Shown here piece after piece: positions 57,745-64,000 of a stretch of DNA of 64,000 nt (positions are counted from its first letter, which is position 1; every line of letters starts with the position of its first letter). The stretch is taken from the NCBI RefSeq assembly GCF_019075875.1, contig NZ_JAHOOZ010000001.1, forward strand, positions 4,902,001 through 4,966,000, in the 5' to 3' direction. The translations under genes and the position numbers were made by a program. The notes beneath the pieces were generated by a model. The model did no database searches and had not been told where the DNA came from. It saw nothing but the letters and a program-made list of their open reading frames with translations. The DNA comes from Novosphingobium sp. G106. Lineage in GTDB: Bacteria > Pseudomonadota > Alphaproteobacteria > Sphingomonadales > Sphingomonadaceae.

Positions 57745-58965
57745 TCAGCCCAGATTGTCTTTCACTGCATCGCCGCCCTTGAACACCGCTAGAATTTTCG
57801 CGGGGTCTTGCAAAACGGTGATGTCGGCCGCCGGATCGCCATCGACCACGACGAGGTCGGCGAGCTTGCCCGGTGCAATCACGCCGGCTTCGGTCCCCAT
57901 CGCCTCGGCGCCATGTTTGGTCGCCCAGCGGATCACGTCGAGCGCAGGAATGCCGATCTCGTTGACATAGAGCGCCAGTTCCTCGGCATAGCGGCCGTGA
58001 GTCAGGCTGAAGGCGCCATAGTCGTCGCCAATCAGCAGCTTGACTCCGGCGGCATTGGCCTTGGGCAGGATCGCAGCCATCGCGTCCCAGTCGGCACGCA
58101 TCGCCTCGGCGAAAGGCTGGCCGGCCATGATCTTCATGACCTCCTTGGGGAACAGCAGGCTGGGCGTCAGGAAGGTGCCGCTTTCCACCAGCTTTTCGAG
58201 GCAGAGGTCATTCAGACCGTCGCCGTGGTCGACGATGTGGACGCCGAGCTTCACGGCCAGCAGCGTCGCCTCGGCGCTGGCGATATGGGCACGGACCTTG
58301 CAGCCGCGGTCGCGCGCGACTTCGACTGCAGCGGCGAATTCGGCATCGGTGATCTCGCGGATCGCGCCGGTGCCGCCGGTGGCGTGGCCGCCTGTGGCGA
58401 ACAGCTTTACGATCTCGGCGCCGTCCTTGATCTCCTCGCGTACCGCGCGGCGGAAATCGTCGGCGCCGTTGGCGGTGTTGACCCCGCCACGCGCGCCGAG
58501 CTGCCACCAGGCCGGGAAGGACAGGTCGGCGCTGAATCCGGTCGAGCCGACGTCGCGGCTGCCGGCGATCATGCGCGGGCCCTGGATCGTGCCTTCGGCG
58601 ATGGCGACCTTCAGCGCCGGATCGATACCGTGCGGCGTGCCTGCGCTGATCACGCCGGTGAAGCCGCAGTCGAGCGCGGTCTTGAGGTTGTGCGCGGCGC
58701 GGATGGCCTGGAGCGCGGGGCTCGCCTCGAAGCCGATCGGCTTGCCGGTGCTGCCCGTCCGCCAGTAGCCGGCGTGGTAGTGGCCCAGGATCATCCCTGG
58801 CATGATCGTCTTGCCGGCAAGCTCGATCAGCCGGTCATCGGGGTGGGCATCGATCGGCCCGGCGGTCACCGCGGTAATGCGCTCGCCTTCGACAACGATC
58901 GTCGCCCGCCGCGCCGCCGTGTCGCCGTCGAGCAGGCTGGCGTTCTGAACAACCAGCCGCGCCAT
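57745..58965 (-). CDS. metal-dependent amidohydrolase family protein
   Basis: 406 residues. Metal motif MILGHYHAGYW (H-x-H), the likely carbamylated lysine in EIVKLFATGGHATGG, VRAHIASAEATLLAV and VHIVDHGDGL for the other ligands, and LIGDDYGAFSLTHG for the aspartate. The beta-sandwich ends are at both termini (LIELAGKTIMPGM, GKLADLVVVDGDPAADI). Resembles imidazolonepropionase/prolidase-like members that cleave cyclic amides or esters. Starts four bases after the VOC stop region (58969); operon with it. Confidence 0.92.
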   Translation of the reverse strand: MARLVVQNASLLDGDTAARRATIVVEGERITAVTAGPIDAHPDDRLIELAGKTIMPGMILGHYHAGYWRTGSTGKPIGFEASPALQAIRAAHNLKTALDCGFTGVISAGTPHGIDPALKVAIAEGTIQGPRMIAGSRDVGSTGFSADLSFPAWWQLGARGGVNTANGADDFRRAVREEIKDGAEIVKLFATGGHATGGTGAIREITDAEFAAAVEVARDRGCKVRAHIASAEATLLAVKLGVHIVDHGDGLNDLCLEKLVESGTFLTPSLLFPKEVMKIMAGQPFAEAMRADWDAMAAILPKANAAGVKLLIGDDYGAFSLTHGRYAEELALYVNEIGIPALDVIRWATKHGAEAMGTEAGVIAPGKLADLVVVDGDPAADITVLQDPAKILAVFKGGDAVKDNLG

Positions 58966-58968
58966 GGC

Positions 58969-59484
58969 TCAGGCGTCCAGGTCGGGCATGGCGGCGATCG
59001 GCTTGATCGCTTCGTCGATCCAGAGGAACTCGGTGTAGTGGCCAAGCCGCTTGCGGGTATCGACGTAACAGAAGCAGACTTTGTCGTCCGGCGTCGGTTC
59101 GGGCGGCATGAGGAAGGCGAAATCGTCGCCGCTCTCGCGCACTTCGGCGAGCAGTTTAAGCCAATTCTCGAACGGCCCGCGCACCGCTATGGCGATGTGG
59201 TGGTAGTTGATGATGTGCGCATCGAGATCGACTTCGTCGGTATAGACCTCGATCGCGCCCGAGATCGGCTGGATCAGCTCGAACTGGTTGCGGCCGATGT
59301 TGGCCATCGCCGCGCGGATCTTCAGCGGACGCATCTTGCCGAAGGACTGGACCTCGATGTCGGCCTCGGTCGTGCTGAATTCGGTGATGCCCAGTTCTTC
59401 GCGGCAATGGGCCATCGCCGCATCGAGATCGCGCGTGATGTAGCTCATCTGGAACAGCTCGCCGTAGCGCGCGGCAATGGTCAT
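58969..59484 (-). CDS. VOC/glyoxalase family protein
   Basis: 171 residues. ARYGELFQMSYITRDLDAAMAHCREELGITEF and NRNQFELIQPISG-like first module (GRNQFELIQPISGAIEVY), then HIINYHHIAIAVRGPFENWLKLLAEV and CFCYVDTRKRLGHYTEFLWID. Histidine and glutamate at the expected places could bind a metal. Larger than the VOC at 56850. Start at 59484 (MTIAARYG) with GAGGGATG upstream. Middle gene of the sulfotransferase-VOC-amidohydrolase-EthD series. Confidence 0.87.
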   Translation of the reverse strand: MTIAARYGELFQMSYITRDLDAAMAHCREELGITEFSTTEADIEVQSFGKMRPLKIRAAMANIGRNQFELIQPISGAIEVYTDEVDLDAHIINYHHIAIAVRGPFENWLKLLAEVRESGDDFAFLMPPEPTPDDKVCFCYVDTRKRLGHYTEFLWIDEAIKPIAAMPDLDA

Positions 59485-59556
59485 GACATCCCTCTCCCTC
59501 ATGCCTATGCAGTACGCGCTATCTAGGTCACGGCGTCAACCCTGCACGGGCCAAAG

Positions 59557-60702
59557 CTAGGCCTTCACGGGTATGTCATAGCGCTCGATATAGCTCTTGA
59601 ACCGCTCGCGCACGGCTTCCTTGGTGAGGCCGTATTCGGCCAGGTCGTAGCTGTGCTTGCCGTGCTTGCCCTTCTGGTTGTCGGCCATGTAGGCCTGCAT
59701 CGCCGCTTCGGCTTCGGGTGTGAACTCTTCGTCGAAGCGCGCATAGATGCCGCGCACCGTGCCGATCGCGTCGCGCACGATGTCGGCATACTGGACGTCG
59801 TGGATAGCGTCGGCCCCGTGCTTCGCCTTGAACGCGTCGGCGCGGTCGATCATCACCTGGAACGTGTCCATGAAGCTCTCGCCGATGCCCTTGAGATCGA
59901 CGTCGTCGCTGTAAACCCCGCGCACGTATTTGATCAGGCTGCAGATCGATCCGACCACTTCGGCCGGGTCGCGGTGCGTCATGACAAGCTGGGCGTCGGG
60001 ATAGGTCTCGGTCAGTGCGTCGAGATAGAGCGGGTGCCAGGGGTTCTTGAGCGTCCAGCGGCCCTTGGTGTGCTGCTGGAGCACCTGCAGCGTGCGCTTG
60101 TGCTGGCGGAAGGCGGGGCGGTAGTCCGCCTCATGCAGGAACCACTGGCGATAGCTTGGGATGTCGGCCTGCGATTCGTAGACCTGCGAGCAGAAGCTCG
60201 GCGTCATCAGGAACTGGCACTCGGTCGGGCTGTCGGCGTCCTCGTAGTGGATCGCGGCGATCTCTGGCATGAACTTGAGCGCCATCTGCGTCTTGTCCTG
60301 CATCGCCTGATAGCGTGGGCCCGCACTGAGTTCGTGCCGCTGGGCGGGCGGGGTTGGATCATAGGCTTCCCAGCGCAGGAACGAACGGCGCGCCGGATCG
60401 GCATTGAGCAGGTTGATCGCCAAGGTCGTCCCCGTGCGCGGCAGGCCGAAGACGAACAGCGGCTTTTCGATCGGCGCGTCGAGCAGTTCGGGATGGTCCT
60501 TGAGCCAGCCTTCCACTTTCATGCGGATCGCCATGTAGGTGACGAGATCGGCGTGGGCCATCGCCGAGCCCCGCTCGGTGAAGCGGGCTTCGCCGGCATA
60601 AGCATCGAGCAGGCGCTGCAGCCCGTCGAGGCACGACGGATCGCCGATATCGGTCAAACCGGTCTGGGCTGAGGCGGCGGCGATGATTTTTTCGACAGTC
60701 AT
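59557..60702 (-). CDS. PAPS-type sulfotransferase
   Basis: 381 residues. 5'-phosphosulfate loop FVFGLPRTGTTLAINLL near residue 80, and RRSFLRWEAYDPTPP; the 3'-phosphate part is LVMTHRDPAEVVGSICSLIKYV near residue 240; end SYDLAEYGLTKEAVRERFKSYIERY. Same family as the protein at 44993, but clearly diverged. It would sulfate a hydroxyl group of an intermediate or exported compound. Start 60702 (MTVEKIIAAA); divergent from the Rieske gene with 120 bases between. Confidence 0.92.
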   Translation of the reverse strand: MTVEKIIAAASAQTGLTDIGDPSCLDGLQRLLDAYAGEARFTERGSAMAHADLVTYMAIRMKVEGWLKDHPELLDAPIEKPLFVFGLPRTGTTLAINLLNADPARRSFLRWEAYDPTPPAQRHELSAGPRYQAMQDKTQMALKFMPEIAAIHYEDADSPTECQFLMTPSFCSQVYESQADIPSYRQWFLHEADYRPAFRQHKRTLQVLQQHTKGRWTLKNPWHPLYLDALTETYPDAQLVMTHRDPAEVVGSICSLIKYVRGVYSDDVDLKGIGESFMDTFQVMIDRADAFKAKHGADAIHDVQYADIVRDAIGTVRGIYARFDEEFTPEAEAAMQAYMADNQKGKHGKHSYDLAEYGLTKEAVRERFKSYIERYDIPVKA

Positions 60703-60821
60703 GTTGTATTTTCCAGTTGCGGCGCGGCCGCCCATGCTCTCAAAGTGACTCTGATTGCAAGGCCGCATTCCTTCGGGACATGCTGCCGCAAAACGAATCG
60801 AGTGTGGAGCGGAGAGGCATC

Positions 60822-62474
60822 ATGCGGGTCGAACCCCATCCTATCAGCGGCGCAGTCTATGAGGCTATCGGCGACGGCCTGGTCCGGGTCGAGGACAAGG
60901 CCAAGGGCAAGTCGGGCGTGTTCCGCTGGGACGGCACCTGGATTCAGGGCGATGTGACCTATGCCGATCCGCACATGCTGATCTACATCGGCGGGCCGGA
61001 CCTGCCCGAGGGGCGCGACATTCCCTATCCGCTGATGCCGCCGCTCGAGCGGGACATACCCGAATTCCTCCAATCGCCGATCGGCGCGATGGTGACGCGT
61101 CAGGCGCCGCAGGAGTCGCGCATCATCGCGCCCTATGTCGGCGATCCCGGCAAGGAAACTCCCGAAGGCACGCGATCGGCATCGTACCTGCCGCTCGATT
61201 TCTTCGTGCAGAACGAGCGTCGCCCCGATCTGCTGCCCGAGGTCTACCGCACAGTGTCGCCGCCAGTCGGCGGCCCGGTCGAGATCCCGGTCGGCCGCTA
61301 TATCGACCGCAGGTATCACGAGCTCGAAGTCGAGCACCTGTGGAAGAAGACCTGGCAGATGGCCTGCCGCGAGGACGATATCCCGGAGGTAGGCGACTAC
61401 TACCTCTATCAGGTGGCTAGCCTGCAGTACCTGATCGTCCGCACCGCGCCCGGAGAGATCAAGGCCCACGTCAACGCCTGCCTGCACCGCGGCCGCCAGC
61501 TGCGTGAATGCCATGGCCGGCAGGCGCACGAGTTTCGTTGCCCGTTCCACGGCTGGACCTGGAACATCGATGGCTCGCTCAAGATCCTGACGAGCGAGTG
61601 GGACTTCCCGGGCGTGCGCGCCAAGGTCTCGCAACTGCCCGGCGCAAAAGTAGCGACCTGGGCCGGCTTCGTCTTCGTCAATCCCGATCCAGACGCGGGT
61701 CCCTTCGAGGACTACACCGGTCCCGAGATGCTGGCGCACTACGCCAAGACCAAGCTGCAGAACCGCTACAAGCAGGCCGATGTCACCAAGGTGATCCGCG
61801 CCAACTGGAAGACCGTGCAGGAGGCCTTCCTCGAAGGCTGGCACAGCCTGGCGACGCACCCGCAGCTGCTGCTGTCGGGCGGCGATGTTGCCGATGTTCG
61901 CTTCGACCTGTTCGGCAACTGGGCGCGCATGGGCCACGCCGGCGCGGGCGGATCGAGCCCGCACCGTGGCATCATCCAGTCGCCCGAAGCGGCGCTCGAA
62001 GGTTATCGCCAGTCGGCCGACTTCAACCGCGAATACCTGCGCGGGCTGATCGGTGATGAGGCCGATCTCTACGCCGACATGGAACTGGCCGAGCAGACCT
62101 TCAGCAACCTGTTCCCCAACTTCAGCCCTTGGGGCGGCTGGGCGCGCATCGTCTATCGGTTTCGCCCGAACGGCGACAACCACGAGGAATGTCAGATGCA
62201 TGTGATGATGCTGGCGCCCTGGCCCGAGGGCAAACCCAAGCCGGCTCCGTTTCCGCCGCGCTTCCTCGGCGCGGACGATCACTGGACGCAGGCGCCCGAA
62301 CTGGGCTCGCTCGCCAAGATCTTCGAACAGGACACCGGCAACGTGCCGCAGGTCTATCGCGGCATGAAGACCAAGCAGCCGCCGTCGATCTGGCTGTCCG
62401 GCTATCAGGAATCGGTCATCCGCAACTTCCACCGGATCTACGCAGAACGCCTCGGACTGGCGGAAGGCGAGTGA
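60822..62474 (+). CDS. Rieske non-haem iron oxygenase alpha subunit with N-terminal extension
   Basis: 550 residues from ATG 60822 (GGAGAGG upstream). The Rieske centre is Cys220-His222 in ACLHRGRQL and Cys240-His243 in CPFHGWTWN. The catalytic part has NWKTVQEAFLEGWHSLATHPQ: His341 and His346 bind iron and Glu338 replaces the aspartate that usually bridges the centres, as in the carnitine/choline monooxygenase group. The first 150 residues are an extra domain not typical for alpha subunits (usual length about 430). It hydroxylates a ring or C-H bond using electrons from a separate reductase not in the window. Stop overlaps the flavoprotein start (TGATG). Confidence 0.93.
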   Translation: MRVEPHPISGAVYEAIGDGLVRVEDKAKGKSGVFRWDGTWIQGDVTYADPHMLIYIGGPDLPEGRDIPYPLMPPLERDIPEFLQSPIGAMVTRQAPQESRIIAPYVGDPGKETPEGTRSASYLPLDFFVQNERRPDLLPEVYRTVSPPVGGPVEIPVGRYIDRRYHELEVEHLWKKTWQMACREDDIPEVGDYYLYQVASLQYLIVRTAPGEIKAHVNACLHRGRQLRECHGRQAHEFRCPFHGWTWNIDGSLKILTSEWDFPGVRAKVSQLPGAKVATWAGFVFVNPDPDAGPFEDYTGPEMLAHYAKTKLQNRYKQADVTKVIRANWKTVQEAFLEGWHSLATHPQLLLSGGDVADVRFDLFGNWARMGHAGAGGSSPHRGIIQSPEAALEGYRQSADFNREYLRGLIGDEADLYADMELAEQTFSNLFPNFSPWGGWARIVYRFRPNGDNHEECQMHVMMLAPWPEGKPKPAPFPPRFLGADDHWTQAPELGSLAKIFEQDTGNVPQVYRGMKTKQPPSIWLSGYQESVIRNFHRIYAERLGLAEGE

Positions 62475-64000
62475 TGCGGCCCGATCACCGCTTTCTCGAT
62501 GACCTCGTCCCCACCGCTAACCGGGTCGAGCCGGCGCGAGTGATCGACGATGCAGAAGCCGAAAACTGGGATGCGGTCTGCGACGTCCTCGTCGTCGGGC
62601 TCGGCATGGCGGGGGTCTGCGCCGCGCTGCGCACCGCCGAGGACCGCAGCCTCGACGTCATCGCCATCGACCGCGGTGCCGGCGGCGGCGCGTCGAAGCT
62701 CTCGGGTGGCGTCGTCTACATGGGTGGGGGAACCAAGGCCCAGCGCGAGGCGGGGCTCGAGGACAGCCCCGAGAACATGGCGAACTATCTGACCTTCGAG
62801 ACGGGCAACATCGTCCGCGGTGACACGGTCCGTCGCTTCGCCAAGGCCAGCGGCAGCTTCCAGGACTGGCTGGAGAAGTACGGCGCGCGCTTCGGCGGCC
62901 CGGCGACGGTGGAGAAGACCTCGTACCCCAATGAGGGCACGATCTATTTCTCGGGCAACGAGGTGACCGTTCCCGGGCGCGAGCGTGCCACGGCAGTCCA
63001 GCGCGGCCACCGAGCCAAGCCGCCCAAAGGGGGCGAACCGACCAAGCTTTCCGGCCAGTACCTGCTGCCGCCGCTGATCGCATCGCTGGAGCGTCAGCCG
63101 AACGCGCGCCTTTTCCGTCAGACCCGCGCGACGCGGATGGTCGTGGACCAGACAGGCGCCGTCGTCGGGATCGAGGTGCTGCGGGTGCCCCCGGGCTTCG
63201 CCGCCTGGCGCCATGCCAAGTACATGGACCTCGTCAACAACCTCGCGATGGGCGTGCTCGGCTGGGTCGACAAGCTCAAGGCGCGGATCGTTGGGATCGA
63301 GCAAAGCAAGGCCAGGCCGATGCGCATTCGAGCGCGCAAGGGTGTGGTGCTGTCGGCCGGCGGTTTCATCTTCAACCGGACGATGCTCGAGAAGCTTGCG
63401 CCTGACTATCTCGGCGTCGCGCCGTTGGGCACGATTGCGGACGACGGCTCGGGCATCAAGCTCGGCATGACCGTCGGCGCACGAACCGACATGCTCGAGC
63501 GGATCTCGGCCTGGAAGTTCCTCTACCCACCGGCAAGCTTCACCAAGAGCGTCTCGATCGACGGTAACGCCGACCGGCTGGTCAACGAGGAGTTCTACGG
63601 CGCGCGGACCGGCGAAGCGCTGTTCGGCCGCGCTGGCGGCAAGGGCTGGCTGATCCTCGACGCGCCCTTGTGGAAGGACACGGTCCACGAGATGCACACG
63701 GCGAAGAAGATGTTCTTCCAGAAGGTGCAATACCGCGCAATCGAGAACGACTACACGGTCAGCGCCGATACGCTGGAGGAACTGGCGGTCAAGATCGGCG
63801 TGCCGCCTGAACGGCTCGCGAAGACGATCGCCGACTACAACGCCTCGATCGATGCCGGCACGCCCGATGCGTTGGTCAAGTCAGACAAGCTGCGGCGCAA
63901 GATCGTCGAGGCGCCGTTCTACGCGAACGACATCGGCCTCGGCGCCAGGTTCTCGCCGACTTCGGCGATCACGGTTGGCGGGCTTGTCGTCGACGAGGAT
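62474..64000 (+). CDS. KstD/fumarate-reductase-type FAD-dependent oxidoreductase (partial)
   Basis: Open to the window edge: 509 residues visible, C-terminus missing. FAD-binding start CDVLVVGLGMAGVCAALRTAE with DVIAIDRGAGGGASKLSGGVVYMGGG, then TKLSGQYLLPPLIASLERQPNARL, VLSAGGFIFNRTML and SAWKFLYPPAS, GNADRLVNEEFYGARTGEALFG. Domain order fits the FAD_binding_2 family of 3-ketosteroid delta1-dehydrogenases and flavocytochrome fumarate reductases. It probably adds or removes a double bond in the product of the coupled Rieske enzyme. Cytoplasmic; no signal peptide. Confidence 0.92.
   Translation, partial: MRPDHRFLDDLVPTANRVEPARVIDDAEAENWDAVCDVLVVGLGMAGVCAALRTAEDRSLDVIAIDRGAGGGASKLSGGVVYMGGGTKAQREAGLEDSPENMANYLTFETGNIVRGDTVRRFAKASGSFQDWLEKYGARFGGPATVEKTSYPNEGTIYFSGNEVTVPGRERATAVQRGHRAKPPKGGEPTKLSGQYLLPPLIASLERQPNARLFRQTRATRMVVDQTGAVVGIEVLRVPPGFAAWRHAKYMDLVNNLAMGVLGWVDKLKARIVGIEQSKARPMRIRARKGVVLSAGGFIFNRTMLEKLAPDYLGVAPLGTIADDGSGIKLGMTVGARTDMLERISAWKFLYPPASFTKSVSIDGNADRLVNEEFYGARTGEALFGRAGGKGWLILDAPLWKDTVHEMHTAKKMFFQKVQYRAIENDYTVSADTLEELAVKIGVPPERLAKTIADYNASIDAGTPDALVKSDKLRRKIVEAPFYANDIGLGARFSPTSAITVGGLVVDED

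Noticed and set aside
57808..59526. 572-residue frame on the plus strand
   Set aside because: Antisense to the amidohydrolase and VOC genes, which have clear catalytic motifs.
60699..62432. 577-residue frame on the minus strand
   Set aside because: Antisense of the Rieske gene; no motif, biased composition.
1..64000. tRNA, rRNA, CRISPR array, transposon ends or integrase
   Set aside because: No cloverleaf-like sequence, repeat-spacer pattern or transposase/integrase motif was seen when reading both strands.

Overview
The window looks like chromosomal DNA from a high-GC alphaproteobacterium of the Sphingomonadales, most like Novosphingobium or Sphingobium. Family content points there: two UrcA proteins, a PEP-CTERM protein, an HWE/HisKA_2-type sensor kinase, NodT/EmrAB-type efflux, and many short-chain dehydrogenases (SDRs), NTF2-like proteins, carboxymuconolactone decarboxylase (CMD) family proteins, sulfotransferases and Rieske enzymes. 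The assignment is inference from family content; no rRNA or tRNA gene was recognised. No transposase, integrase or CRISPR array was seen, and no gene-free stretch exceeds 300 bases.

Region 0-17 kb is mixed housekeeping and catabolism. It holds a partial DUF1214-type protein, DUF1643, a fumarylacetoacetate-hydrolase-family enzyme, YqgE, a Tat-exported PhoX-type phosphatase, and a TetR-controlled tripartite efflux operon with two matching operators. Two crotonases, AlkB, a frameshifted YjbQ, two CMD proteins coupled to a b-type cytochrome plus molybdopterin oxidoreductase pair, and a GFA protein follow.

Region 17-30 kb holds regulators and envelope genes: a winged-helix/TPR regulator, UrcA, an unlisted 55-residue His-rich secreted peptide, wecC-wecB and a second UDP-sugar dehydrogenase. 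Between these sugar genes sits an apparently foreign, AT-richer pair: a polymorphic-toxin-like nuclease candidate (frameshifted) and a candidate immunity protein. A kinase/receiver pair, dcd, a globin facing an Rrf2/NsrR-like regulator across a palindrome, a PEP-CTERM protein and DoxX complete this part.

Region 30-64 kb is dense accessory catabolism. It has six SDRs, three NTF2-like proteins, two PAPS-type sulfotransferases, a formylglycine-type arylsulfatase, an LLM flavin oxidoreductase, two TIM-barrel epimerase-like proteins, two VOC proteins, EthD, amidohydrolase, GST, nitroreductase, a ThDP enzyme, an MFS pump, two LysR and one LuxR regulator. At the right end a Rieske oxygenase is translationally coupled to a KstD/fumarate-reductase-like flavoprotein that runs off the window. 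The set suggests degradation of a hydrophobic, possibly sulfated, polycyclic or terpenoid-like substrate; the substrate cannot be read from sequence.

Four genes (yjbQ, toxin, an SDR, the LLM oxidoreductase) each carry one single-base indel, two of them in homopolymers. This raises the question of sequencing error versus real decay. Five of thirteen convergent gene pairs overlap by exactly the four bases CTAA or CTAG, sharing stop codons across strands.
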